64,000 bases of DNA from Okeania sp. SIO2B3. GTDB taxonomy: Bacteria > Cyanobacteriota > Cyanobacteriia > Cyanobacteriales > Microcoleaceae. A program made the translations under genes and the position numbers. The notes beneath the pieces are model-generated. The model ran no database searches, had not been told where the DNA came from, and saw only the letters and a program-made list of their open reading frames with translations. Shown piece by piece: positions 8,680 to 16,819 of the stretch. The stretch is from assembly GCF_010672525.1 (NCBI RefSeq), contig NZ_JAAHGH010000034.1:1-64000 (forward strand), in the 5' to 3' direction. Each line of letters starts with the position of its first letter. The stretch's first letter is position 1.

Positions 8680-10359
8680 TTAATTTGTTTCACCCTCCTC
8701 TTTTTTACCACCACTCTGCAACTTCCTCAACCCCAGATTAGCAATATCAGCACTCAAACCCCACAAAAATAATCCCAAATAATCATATAATCCATTAACC
8801 CCAAAAGTAGCACCTGCATTCACATACAAAGTTTGTAATCCTAACAATACTAAAACAATCAATAAAACCAACCACAAAATAGGACGAATTAACCAATAAC
8901 GGACTTCAGTATTCAAAGTTTGAACACCTGACAATGCAGCTAAAAACTTAGCTAACCAATTCCAACGACGACTACCCGGAAGTTTAGGTTTTAAAGCTTG
9001 AATAGTATCAACTAATTTATCCCTACTTGCACGAAAGCCATCCAATAAAGGCTGAATAATATCATCAGCAATTCCCATTGAACCATCTGTTTGTGCTTCC
9101 CTTAAAATTTGTTCAACTTCTTTGCCTAACTGTTGTGCTTGTTCAATATTACCTGCTATTAATGAGTTGATAGCTCCCTTGATTTGAGGATTTAGTCTAG
9201 CTTTTAGTGCATCTAACTCTGATTCATTCAATTTGCTTTCTAATACTTCCAAATTAGTTAAAAAACTAACATTAATCTCCAGCCTATTTAACTCTTGTTC
9301 TAAAGCTTCTTCTGTTTCTTCTCCCTTATCAATTTTCTCCTTAACCGCTTTAAATTGCTGTTCTAAATAAGCAAAAGCACTCTCATTTTTAATATTTGCT
9401 GCATTACCACGCAATTGAACATAACGAGGATAAAGCTTAACCTGCTTTTGTGCTTTAGGATTTTCCATATCCTGTGCTAATCTTCCTACCAGAATCCCCA
9501 CAAGAATCACAATTAAAGCAAAAATAGGTGCATCTCTTACTACTACAGTCGCATTAATTTTGACAGGTTCATCAGCATTTTCCAATTTAAATCGTAACGT
9601 TCCTTGATAACGATCTGGTGATAGTTGATTCCCATTAATTTTTAAATCAATAAATTCAACTTTTTGAGCTTTTAACTCTTGTTTAGGGACAGGAAAAAAT
9701 ATATCATTATTATTAACAGGATTGCCCGTTTTTTCCCCTTGCATTACTACCGTAGCATCAGTTAATTTAACAGGAATTAAAGTTTGATTATCCAGTTGTA
9801 CCGTCCATTTATCCTGTACCACACCATCCGGTAATAACCAAGTTGCTAACCCACAACTGAGAAAATTTTGACAACGAACCACTTGGAGATTTAAGTTGTC
9901 AGAAACAGGAACAACATTAGGTTCAGCATCAATATTTAATTCTAAAGGAATTTCTAAAGGTTTACCTTCCGTTTGTCCTGAAAGCATAAAGTTAAGCTTA
10001 CCCTTATACTCACCAGGATGAGTAATATTATTCACCTTCACTCTCACATCACGGGGTTGACCGTCACTTAAACTTATTCCAGTAGGAATTCTAATTTCAC
10101 TACGGTCAATCACAACACTATCATCATCGGTATTATTGAGGTCAGAAGGAAGTAGTTGTAAGTCCTTAATTTCACCCCCTGTCACCGTCAACCGCACATT
10201 ACCGCTAAAAGAAGTAGTGTCCTTATCCAACGTTCCCTTGATAACTAAAGGAGTATCCCCCTCATCAACAGTAAGACGAGGTAATTCCGCAGCTAAAACA
10301 ACCCCTGATGAAGTAAATATCAGGAAAATGCAGCTAATAATGACAATGAAACGTAACAA
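8680..10359 (-). CDS. envelope protein with signal peptide, Ig-like region, coiled coil and C-terminal membrane segments
   Basis: A 559-aa protein. Residues 1-24 are a clear signal peptide ending VVLAAE. Residues 25-275 are beta-rich with repeated strand patterns (LPLTV, VRVKVNN, IPLELNI, GTLRFKLEN), suggesting two or more Ig-like domains exported across the membrane. A transmembrane segment (ALIVILVGILVGRLA, about 280-300) follows. Residues 320-460 are charged and helical, probably cytoplasmic coiled coil. Two hydrophobic segments at about 485-540 close the protein. I do not recognise a named family. It lies downstream of the CHAT protease gene on the same strand, separated by a nuclease pseudogene, so it may be that protease's membrane partner. 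Function unknown. Confidence 0.7.
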   Translation of the reverse strand: MLRFIVIISCIFLIFTSSGVVLAAELPRLTVDEGDTPLVIKGTLDKDTTSFSGNVRLTVTGGEIKDLQLLPSDLNNTDDDSVVIDRSEIRIPTGISLSDGQPRDVRVKVNNITHPGEYKGKLNFMLSGQTEGKPLEIPLELNIDAEPNVVPVSDNLNLQVVRCQNFLSCGLATWLLPDGVVQDKWTVQLDNQTLIPVKLTDATVVMQGEKTGNPVNNNDIFFPVPKQELKAQKVEFIDLKINGNQLSPDRYQGTLRFKLENADEPVKINATVVVRDAPIFALIVILVGILVGRLAQDMENPKAQKQVKLYPRYVQLRGNAANIKNESAFAYLEQQFKAVKEKIDKGEETEEALEQELNRLEINVSFLTNLEVLESKLNESELDALKARLNPQIKGAINSLIAGNIEQAQQLGKEVEQILREAQTDGSMGIADDIIQPLLDGFRASRDKLVDTIQALKPKLPGSRRWNWLAKFLAALSGVQTLNTEVRYWLIRPILWLVLLIVLVLLGLQTLYVNAGATFGVNGLYDYLGLFLWGLSADIANLGLRKLQSGGKKEEGETN

Positions 10360-10396
10360 AGACTTTTTCCTCCAATCTTCATCTGCTAATCTTTGA

Positions 10397-10868
10397 ATTA
10401 ATTTTCTCTAGCTACTCATAAAAACCGGAAAATTTGTGGAGCGAATAGGTATATTTTTCAATCTCTTTTTTGGGTAGATTTTGCCAATTTTTGAACTTTC
10501 TCTAGCGGTAAATCTAAATATTCAGCAATAATTTCTAAACTTAAACCTAAACGGATCATATTTTATATAGCTTTTTATTGAATTTTTTGCTCACCAATTT
10601 CTTCTCCCTCAGCAAAAGCTTATTGATAAACCTTAGTTTGTTTTAATTCACTTAAATCCAACATCGCTTCAATCTCCTTTCTAGTTTTTTGAGGTAACTT
10701 ATAGATAATAATTGTTTCAATTCAAACGATTAAATTTTGTTGAATCTTTGGCTCAGTAATTTCCTCTTTAGCTTGAGAAATTAAAGATTTAGCCAAATTA
10801 ATAGCTTTATTTTCTTCATATTACCAGTTTAACAACTCCTAATTTTGCAATTATAAATTTTCTAAAAT
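10397..10868. other. gap holding the Rpn-type pseudogene
   Basis: The 470 bp between the envelope protein and the CHAT gene contains no intact gene. Most of it is the degraded nuclease gene listed separately. Confidence 0.5.
10458..10820 (-). pseudogene. decayed Rpn/PD-(D/E)XK recombination-promoting nuclease-type gene, 3' part
   Basis: Reading the minus strand from 10820 to the TGA at 10458-10460 in one frame gives the characteristic C-terminus of cyanobacterial Rpn-family or PDDEXK transposase-like proteins: KAINLAKSLISQAKEEITE, then ETIIIYKLPQKTRKEIEAML, DLSELKQTKVYQ, AFAEGEEIGEQKIQ and IRLGLSLEIIAEYLDLPLEK. Four in-frame stops interrupt it (after NLIV, VYQ, KIQ and KAI), and the N-terminal catalytic half is missing. 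It is an inactive remnant sitting between two minus-strand genes. Confidence 0.75.
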
Positions 10869-13094
10869 TTACTCAATAACTTTTTGAGCTAATTTAACAT
10901 CAGCAGAAGCAAATAAACTGTAAGTTAATCCTCTAGGATCTAAATGTTCTCGTAATAAACTTTGACGAGACTTAAATAAAGCTTCTCCTGCAGGATTTTG
11001 TTGTAAGAAAGATTGGAAAAAATTCAGGATAAAAGCATCAGCTAACTTCTCTTTTACTTCACATTGCGTACCAATTACACCAGCAGCACCTCTGTCACAG
11101 AAAAATTGTAGTAAATTCTCAAAATTATCAGGAGTATAATCCGCAGAATCACAAGCATTTAATACTACTAAAGATTGATGCTCCTTAAAGTTAACATTCC
11201 AAGCATCCAAATCAATTAATTCAATTTGTTCCCCATCTCCCACTTCTAAATAAGGAGTACCAAAATCATCACTACCTCCGTGAGTATAGAAATATAATAT
11301 ATCTGCTGGATTATTACTATCAGATAAAGCAGGCTGAAGTTTATCTAAACTATCAATCCGTAAGAATTTAAGTAAATCTTCAGATGCTAAAGTGTGTAAC
11401 TTTTCCCAATGATTATTTAACTGTTTAAAATCATTAAAAACTATCGCTTTAAACTGTAAAGGTAACTGATTCCGAATCAATAAAGGTAAAGAATGTTGAG
11501 GTGCAGAAGTATGAGGAGTAATTTTACAAGGTAACTGTTCAATAATATAACGATAACCCCAAAAACTATGAGGACAAACTACCCTTGCTTCCTCCTCTGT
11601 GCCATAACTAGGACAATCTTCAGGTTTTGAACCATGTTCCTTCCATGTGGGACAAAGTGTAATTCTTCCCTCACGATACTTTTCAATTTTACGCTCGTAA
11701 AGTAACTCCCAAGGAACACCTAATTGACTCGATAAAGGTGCTACTTGAATAATGGTTTCCGGTTCTAAATCAACCTTTAATTTATCACTTCTGTCTACTC
11801 GATTTTCCTGTTTAGCTAACCCCGGTAATAAAGCTAAATAAAACTTTCTTCCGATAGCTGCCAATTGACCTAAATGTTTGGTTAAAACACCTTCTGTACT
11901 ACCAATTGTTCCTGCATAAGCATTCATACTTTTAACTAATTGAGTTCTTAATGCAGCTAACATTTGAGTTAAACTATCATCAGTCAGTCTAGAATGTTGA
12001 CAACCTAAATCTTTTCCTGTGGTATCGTAGAACCTTAAACCAATACGATTATAGTCAATATCTCTTTCAGTTACTATAGTTAACCTGCGAGGTTTTTCCT
12101 TGAAAATTTTCAATTCATCAGGATTGAGAATTGCGCTACGAGTCCAAGTAATATAAGCATCTTGCACCGGAAAAGCTGATTCAGGTGCAACATCTCCCGA
12201 ATGTTGAACTACATAAACTTCAACTCTTTTTGATTGTAATAAATGTCCATGAAATAATAAGTCAATATCAATAGTTTGTCGTCCAGTACGAGTAAGGAAT
12301 ATTCGGAAATCAACAAAGTCACTATTACCCTTTTTTGGAAGTTGTAATTTCTGTTGAGGGGAATCAACTCTAACATCAAAAGAATTAACAACCACATCCA
12401 TTTCTAAAGATTCTTCTTTTTCATAAAAAGGTATAAGTAATTGTTCTGGAATGCTTTTTTTCGGTGAACAAATACCCCAAAAATCACCAACATTTACTTT
12501 CAAAATATAAGATACAGAAGAGAAATTGTGGGCTCTATTACCTAATGGTCTATGTAAAGCTAAAGGTTGATTTGTTTCAATTAACTCTGTATTATCTAAT
12601 GTATAGAAACCTGTATTAATATAACGAGGTTTAGTTGCAGAAAATTCATCTAGAGCAAATTGTAATCGTTTAAGAGAACTTAAATTAAGAACTAATTGAG
12701 TAGGATCGCCAGATTTTAAAATTGTACTTGCTGCAACTATAGTAGGTGTAATATCAGGATTATCATCAGGCTCTACACCAAAAGTAACAGGTTCAGAATC
12801 TCCATAAGTTAATTCTGTTTCTAGTTCTTCCCAAGTTGGTAAAAATTCTGTAGGTATTTCTTCAACTAACTCTAATTCTTTTTTAATTGTTTGAAAATGC
12901 CAATTTAATTCCTCATTTTCTTCTACAATTGTCATTAAAGTTTCTTCAATATCTTCCCAATATTCAGGGCTAGTTTCTAGAGCAAAGCCTTCGTTTCGTA
13001 AGGTGTCTAATTCATCCTCAGATAGAGGATTTTTCAACCTTCGTAAAGCCAACAAAATGATCATAAGTGTGTTGGTAATGCTTAAATTTGTCAT
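10869..13094 (-). CDS. CHAT-domain (caspase-like) protease
   Basis: A 741-aa protein. The C-terminal ~250 residues form a CHAT domain with the expected dyad: His in FYTHGG (about residue 605) and Cys in LNACDS (about 648), followed by GAAGVIGTQ and the helical end typical of the family. Residues 1-130 are acidic and helical; about 150-330 are beta-rich. A cysteine-bearing stretch at about 480-510 (CPTWKEHGSKPEDCPS, VVCPHSFWG) may bind metal. CHAT proteases are cell-death or conflict effectors activated by partner sensors. It lies upstream of the envelope protein on the same strand, and its promoter region contains a TTAACAATTGT motif. Enzyme class is confident; substrate and trigger are not visible. 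Confidence 0.9.
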   Translation of the reverse strand: MTNLSITNTLMIILLALRRLKNPLSEDELDTLRNEGFALETSPEYWEDIEETLMTIVEENEELNWHFQTIKKELELVEEIPTEFLPTWEELETELTYGDSEPVTFGVEPDDNPDITPTIVAASTILKSGDPTQLVLNLSSLKRLQFALDEFSATKPRYINTGFYTLDNTELIETNQPLALHRPLGNRAHNFSSVSYILKVNVGDFWGICSPKKSIPEQLLIPFYEKEESLEMDVVVNSFDVRVDSPQQKLQLPKKGNSDFVDFRIFLTRTGRQTIDIDLLFHGHLLQSKRVEVYVVQHSGDVAPESAFPVQDAYITWTRSAILNPDELKIFKEKPRRLTIVTERDIDYNRIGLRFYDTTGKDLGCQHSRLTDDSLTQMLAALRTQLVKSMNAYAGTIGSTEGVLTKHLGQLAAIGRKFYLALLPGLAKQENRVDRSDKLKVDLEPETIIQVAPLSSQLGVPWELLYERKIEKYREGRITLCPTWKEHGSKPEDCPSYGTEEEARVVCPHSFWGYRYIIEQLPCKITPHTSAPQHSLPLLIRNQLPLQFKAIVFNDFKQLNNHWEKLHTLASEDLLKFLRIDSLDKLQPALSDSNNPADILYFYTHGGSDDFGTPYLEVGDGEQIELIDLDAWNVNFKEHQSLVVLNACDSADYTPDNFENLLQFFCDRGAAGVIGTQCEVKEKLADAFILNFFQSFLQQNPAGEALFKSRQSLLREHLDPRGLTYSLFASADVKLAQKVIE

Positions 13095-13165
13095 TTGCTC
13101 TTGATCTAGCTACAAAGTATTTCAACAATTAACAATTGTAATGATATTATTGCAATTACCAACCA

Positions 13166-13387
13166 CTATGGAGTATCGGATTTTGATGCTATTTCAGCCA
13201 GTGCAGCTTCAGTAATAACTTTTCGTATCCATTCACTACGGTTGGGAAGCGATCGCACATAAGCATCAATTTTTAATGGCAATCTAATACCCATACCAGG
13301 ACCCAATCTTTCTTCATCATTTTCAGTTTCTGATATCCATTGTCCTTTCTCGTTTTGGTAGATTTTTCTGCTCATTTTTTTTCTCAA
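13166..13387 (-). CDS. small ribbon-helix-helix-like DNA-binding protein
   Basis: A 73-aa protein, or 69 aa from the second Met at 13375. Residues 30-65 (MGIRLPLKIDAYVRSLPNR, SEWIRKVITEAA) match the strand-helix-helix pattern of cyanobacterial RHH/antitoxin-type proteins that begin QIRLP or GIRLP and carry NRSEWIR. The region upstream carries two identical AACCGAAGCGCAC copies, one of them part of an inverted repeat next to a TATAAT box, consistent with autoregulation or control of the divergent gene. No toxin gene accompanies it, so it may be a stand-alone regulator. Confidence 0.7.
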   Translation of the reverse strand: MRKKMSRKIYQNEKGQWISETENDEERLGPGMGIRLPLKIDAYVRSLPNRSEWIRKVITEAALAEIASKSDTP

Positions 13388-13416
13388 ATAGCTCTAATTA
13401 GACCTAACTAGACTAT

Positions 13417-13520
13417 AACCGAAGCGCACGCCTGATTTTAATTAAAGCAGATTATCAATATACACAATAATCATAAATAAATTCAATACTATAACAATGC
13501 AACCGAAGCGCACATCGGTT
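13417..13520. promoter_or_regulatory. paired operator-like sites in a divergent promoter
   Basis: AACCGAAGCGCAC occurs at 13417-13429 and again at 13501-13513. The second copy forms AACCGA...TCGGTT (13501-13506 with 13515-13520). Spacing is 84 bp, close to eight helical turns. TATAAT follows at 13519-13524 ahead of the plus-strand gene at 13637. This looks like a regulated divergent promoter. Confidence 0.5.
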
Positions 13521-13636
13521 ATAATTTAATTATAGAGGAAAAACAAATTCTCTACAAAAACCAAAAGGGACACCACCACGCACCGTCCAAAGCTTGTGTG
13601 ATGTCCCGCCCCCTAATAAGACATAGGAGAAATCTA

Positions 13637-13951
13637 ATGATAGCACAAATACAGAAAAAAAGGCCAGCCCCACCTCAACTGAAGCTAGTCGCACCACCCG
13701 TACAACCACCTCAAAGCAACGATAATTGGCTTTATGACGGGACTGATGATGCTTGGTTGTATACAGACTACTCTCAAGCTCCTTACAACATTTGTACAGA
13801 AGCAAGCACTACTGCCTATAAACTCCCACAGTATGAGGAAGACTTGGGATGCTATGACTGGTCAACTCCTGTGAAGACATCAGAACAAATCTGGCAGGAA
13901 GTAGACGATTTCATAGCATCAGGTTCTCCAGATGATTTCGACGAATTCTAG
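13637..13951 (+). CDS. small proline-rich acidic protein of unknown function
   Basis: The frame is open from 13598, but the ATG at 13637 has an AGGAGA ribosome site 7 bases upstream and is the likely start (104 aa). Residues 1-35 are basic and proline-rich (QKKRPAPPQLKLVAPPVQPP). The rest is acidic and aromatic (DNWLYDGTDDAWLYTDYSQ; EEDLGCYDWSTP) and ends DFDEF. No domain recognised; probably intrinsically disordered. A perfect hairpin follows 17 bases after the stop. It is transcribed divergently from the RHH-like gene and may be under its control. Confidence 0.5.
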   Translation: MIAQIQKKRPAPPQLKLVAPPVQPPQSNDNWLYDGTDDAWLYTDYSQAPYNICTEASTTAYKLPQYEEDLGCYDWSTPVKTSEQIWQEVDDFIASGSPDDFDEF

Positions 13952-13968
13952 AGAGTGATCCATTACAG

Positions 13969-13998
13969 CCATAGAAGCTACTATTACTGCTTCTATGG
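13969..13998 (+). terminator. perfect 10-bp stem hairpin
   Basis: CCATAGAAGC (13969-13978) and GCTTCTATGG (13989-13998) are perfect complements around a 10-base loop, 17 bases past the stop at 13951 and followed by TTTC. Probably the terminator of the preceding small gene, possibly within the left end of the TnpB element. Confidence 0.5.
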
Positions 13999-14025
13999 TT
14001 TCAGTAAAGTTAGTTTAACCAAATA

Positions 14026-14041
14026 ATTAACAATTGTTAAT
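14026..14041. promoter_or_regulatory. 16-bp perfect palindrome upstream of tnpB
   Basis: ATTAACAATTGTTAAT is a perfect palindrome 35 bp upstream of the TnpB start. A related TTAACAATTGT occurs near 13127-13138, upstream of the CHAT gene. It could be an operator or simply AT-rich sequence. Confidence 0.3.
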
Positions 14042-14075
14042 ATATTGCTATTATATCTACAGGAGGTGATGATTA

Positions 14076-15362
14076 ATGTACGGATGTCAGCAACACTTAG
14101 TAAAAAGTAGTCCAGAAGTAATGGCAACTATTGAGTACCTATGCACAGAAGCTAATAAGCTTACTAACTGCGGGATTTACTATTGTCGTCAAATGCTATT
14201 TAAAGCAGGACGCTTTCTGTCTAAAGCTGAACTAGATTTTGAGTTAAAAAGTAATCCGCATTTCAAAGCTATGAGGTCAGCTTGTGCCCAACAAACACTG
14301 CACTCTGTAATTGAGTCCTTCAACTCTTATGCTAGATTAGCCAAGATGTTTAAATCAGGTGAACTGACACAGAAACCAAAACCACCAAAATACCGTAAAA
14401 AAGATGGTTTAACTGTTGTTAGTTACCCGGCGCGTTGGGTGAAGTTGGTTGATGGTATGCTTAAGTTTCCTCTAGGTAAGCAAGTCAAGATATGGTTTGG
14501 TATTGACCATTTCTTATTACCAATGCCTAATAACTTAGATTTTAATCAAATTAAAGAGTATAGGTTCGTCCCTAGAAATAATTGTTTCTATCTAGAGTTT
14601 GTTTATGAGCAATCCAAACCAGAAACAGGCAATCCTATAGCAGAAAACGTTTTGGGTATTGACCCTGGCTTGAGCAATTGGTTAACCTGCGTGAGCAATG
14701 TAGGTAAGGCTTTTATAGTTGATGGCAAAAAGGTAAAATCTCAAAATCAATGGTACAACAAGCAACTAGCCCAAATCAAATCAGGTAAGTCTGCTGACTA
14801 CTGGGACGATAACTTAGCAGCTATAACTGAAAAGCGTAACCGTCAGATGCGGGATAATGTGAACAAAGCAGCTAGGTTTGTTATCAACTGGTGCATTGAG
14901 CATCAAGTAGGCACAGTAGTTTTTGGGTGGAATCAACGCCAAAAAGATAGTATTAACATTGGCAAGAAAAATAACCAACAGTTTGTTCAAATACCAACAG
15001 CCAAGTTAAAAACCAGGATAGCTGAATTATCTGAGCAGTATGGGATTAAGTTTGTTGAAACTGAGGAAAGCTATACGAGTAAAGCTAGTTTTTTAGATGA
15101 TGATTTTCTACCGACATTTGGTGAAAAACCCGAAAGGTGGAAAGCATCAGGAAAGCGTGTAAATCGTGGCTTGTATCATTCAGCAAAAGGTCAAGTTATC
15201 AATGCTGACTGTAATGGTGCAGCCAATATTATCAAAAAAGTAGCAACACAGCTAAGTATGGACTTAGCCAAGGTTGGTAGAGGAGTTTTGATGCTCCCAC
15301 AACGATATAAGTTAGATTGTCTAACCAAAAAATATCGTAAGCAGTGCGTTGCGTGGCAATAG
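14076..15362 (+). CDS. tnpB: TnpB (IS200/IS605 OrfB-type RNA-guided nuclease)
   Basis: A 428-aa protein with an excellent ribosome site (AGGAGGTG, 8 bases before the ATG). The C-terminal half is the RuvC-like nuclease: Asp in LGIDPGLSNW (about residue 195), a VVFGWNQRQK...NIGKKNNQ strand, Glu in ETEESYTSKASF, and Asp in INADCNGAANI near the end. This is the subfamily lacking the central CxxC zinc finger. The N-terminal half carries the helical RNA/DNA-binding region (YRKKDGLTVVSYPARWV). No tnpA is adjacent, so the element is non-autonomous. TnpB proteins cut DNA guided by an omega RNA from the element's right end, which is visible directly downstream. All three acidic residues are present, so it may be active. 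Confidence 0.92.
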   Translation: MYGCQQHLVKSSPEVMATIEYLCTEANKLTNCGIYYCRQMLFKAGRFLSKAELDFELKSNPHFKAMRSACAQQTLHSVIESFNSYARLAKMFKSGELTQKPKPPKYRKKDGLTVVSYPARWVKLVDGMLKFPLGKQVKIWFGIDHFLLPMPNNLDFNQIKEYRFVPRNNCFYLEFVYEQSKPETGNPIAENVLGIDPGLSNWLTCVSNVGKAFIVDGKKVKSQNQWYNKQLAQIKSGKSADYWDDNLAAITEKRNRQMRDNVNKAARFVINWCIEHQVGTVVFGWNQRQKDSINIGKKNNQQFVQIPTAKLKTRIAELSEQYGIKFVETEESYTSKASFLDDDFLPTFGEKPERWKASGKRVNRGLYHSAKGQVINADCNGAANIIKKVATQLSMDLAKVGRGVLMLPQRYKLDCLTKKYRKQCVAWQ

Positions 15363-15422
15363 CGCCCGCAGCCATCACATCCGCTTAGAATCCAGGGTGT
15401 TTTAACCCCTGGAGACATCAAG
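15363..15422 (+). ncRNA. omega-RNA-like scaffold / right end of TnpB element
   Basis: Immediately after the tnpB stop, TCCAGGG (15391-15397) pairs with CCCTGGA (15407-15413) around a 9-base loop, followed by GACATCAAG ending at 15422. A hairpin then a (A/G)TCAAG-type end is the usual 3' scaffold of omega RNAs in this subfamily; bases after 15422 would be the guide. The 5' boundary lies inside tnpB and is not determinable here. Confidence 0.6.
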
Positions 15423-15448
15423 TAGAAGTTGGTGATATAAGACATTTT

Positions 15449-15751
15449 TTGGAGATTTTGGCTGACGGTAATTCGTTAGCTCTCTACGGGAACCAATTAC
15501 TTAAGGAAGCACTGTGTCAAAAATTTTTTGATATGACCATCGCAGAAATTATCAATAAATTGAATCCCGAAGCTTTGAGCGGACTTACAGGTATTGAGCT
15601 GGAACGCATGGCAGATATAGCGGTAGGCCAGTATCCACCCACCAATACAGAATTAGTTCTGCTTGCCAGGGAGCTAAAAATCATTGGTTTGGATGCTCAG
15701 AAGCTTAGACAGATAAGGGATAGAGAATTTCCCAATTATGTTGATGATTAG
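15449..15751 (+). CDS. small HTH-like regulator, start uncertain
   Basis: The open frame gives 100 aa from a TTG at 15449; an internal ATG at 15533 would give 72 aa starting MTIAEIINKLNPEAL. The latter half (GIELERMADIAVGQYPPTNT, ELVLLARELKI) resembles XRE/antitoxin-like HTH proteins and the C-terminal segments of the regulators at 2653 and 16820. The TnpB element ends 26 bases upstream, so it may have displaced the native promoter or the original start. Function presumed regulatory. Confidence 0.5.
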   Translation: MEILADGNSLALYGNQLLKEALCQKFFDMTIAEIINKLNPEALSGLTGIELERMADIAVGQYPPTNTELVLLARELKIIGLDAQKLRQIRDREFPNYVDD

Positions 15752-15857
15752 GCAATCGCAACCAAATTAGCATGAATTACTCTTGAGCTTATACTAATGA
15801 TTTTTGAATTAGCCACGGAGCAGTTAGTTGTTATTTTTTCTGATTTAATATTACTGA

Positions 15858-16118
15858 TTAAGTAGTACTCTTGTCAACCTTTTTCTCAGAATATTTTTTG
15901 AAAAAATCTGATAACTCGTTGTAGAAATCAGCATAGAAGAGTAGTTTTTGGACATATACTGCTTCGGTAGTCAAATCTTTCCAGTTCTTGAGAGTGTTTC
16001 GAGCTAAACCTGTTACTTGCTCTAATTCCTCAAGACATTTAGCTTTGTATCCCCACTGTTCGGGGGTTATCCCGTATTTTCTGGGGACCCATTTCGCACA
16101 GTAGTCTTTTGGCTGCAT
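15858..16118 (-). CDS. small conserved protein, copy B (HTH-like)
   Basis: An 86-aa near-identical paralogue of the product at 1906-2169, sharing the ATG context, the KYGITPEQWGYKAKCLEELE segment and the ARNTLKNWKDL putative recognition helix. Differences cluster near the C-terminus (DFFKKYSEKKVDK here, VFLRKYSEKEVDK in copy A). It lies near a second minus-strand gene and a plus-strand regulator/PAS unit, as in copy A. Conservation of protein and upstream DNA indicates that the whole module was duplicated. Function unknown, probably regulatory. Confidence 0.7.
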   Translation of the reverse strand: MQPKDYCAKWVPRKYGITPEQWGYKAKCLEELEQVTGLARNTLKNWKDLTTEAVYVQKLLFYADFYNELSDFFKKYSEKKVDKSTT

Positions 16119-16330
16119 TCAATTCCACTAATAAGGTACAGATTCATTATCAGCACTCTTATCAACCACTACTGGATTTACTCGAATCACTATTATGTAC
16201 TTTTTCAGTATTAAATCCTCGTAAATAATACTAATTAGGTACATATTTTATTCTGGAGGAATCAAGCGATCGCCACAATTAGGACTTTTTCAAAGCTCAA
16301 CTCACTTGAAAAAAATAGCTTTTGAAAACT
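15861..16330. repeat. duplicated locus block, copy B
   Basis: Matches 1912-2380 with scattered substitutions and small indels, covering the 86-aa gene and about 200 bp upstream. The blocks are about 14 kb apart in the same orientation, so recombination between them could delete the caspase/CHAT/TnpB segment. Confidence 0.8.
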
Positions 16331-16342
16331 AAATTTTACAAG

Positions 16343-16591
16343 TTATTTTTGAACTTTGAGAGCTTTTAATTCTGCAACTAAACTTTGCAGAACATCTAAA
16401 TGCTCCACCTTAAAGTTAATTACAAACCCGTTTCCGTCCCGGCTATACCCCGGACAATTTAAGGCTACTCCTTCCTCACCATCTTCACAAGTCGTTTTTG
16501 CTGAAAATAGCCAGTCGTCGGGAGTTAAGGCGTAGTGAGTGTCCGTCCACGTTTTATGGTTTGACTCGGAAATTTGAGTAGTTTTGTTCAT
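16343..16591 (-). CDS. small acidic protein of unknown function
   Basis: 82 aa from the ATG at 16591, which has a GGAGGT ribosome site 6 bases upstream; a TTG one codon earlier is possible. The sequence has an aromatic N-terminal half (TWTDTHYALTPDDWLFSAK), a central CEDGEEGVALNCPGY with two cysteines, and a helical end (LQSLVAELKALKVQK). No family recognised. It lies between the duplicated small gene and the divergent regulator/PAS unit and has no counterpart in copy A. Confidence 0.55.
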   Translation of the reverse strand: MNKTTQISESNHKTWTDTHYALTPDDWLFSAKTTCEDGEEGVALNCPGYSRDGNGFVINFKVEHLDVLQSLVAELKALKVQK

Positions 16592-16640
16592 CAAGTACCT
16601 CCGTAGAGGCCCATACGGGCAACTCTTAAATGAGTTTGTC

Positions 16641-16659
16641 TGTATCTGGTCAAGATACA
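16641..16659. promoter_or_regulatory. inverted repeat upstream of the minus-strand gene
   Basis: TGTATCT (16641-16647) and AGATACA (16653-16659) form a 7-bp inverted repeat with a 5-base spacer, about 50 bp upstream of the ATG at 16591. It may be an operator or the first stem of a small RNA ending at the next hairpin. Confidence 0.35.
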
Positions 16660-16668
16660 GTTGTTACG

Positions 16669-16700
16669 CCGTGGCTTTTGTGAGTCACGGTTTTGTTTTT
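16669..16700 (+). terminator. intrinsic terminator on the plus strand
   Basis: CCGTGGC (16669-16675) pairs with GTCACGG (16684-16690) with one G-T pair, followed by TTTTGTTTTT. This is a classic plus-strand intrinsic terminator, yet no plus-strand gene ends here, so it may terminate a small RNA. Confidence 0.55.
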
Positions 16701-16819
16701 ATTTACTGTACCTACTTTACCCGTGTATACTAAATATGTCAATTAACATATTTGTAAAGATTTAAAAAGTCAAAAGAGTAACTTGGGTCATAATACTTAT
16801 GTAGGGCATATAGGAGATT

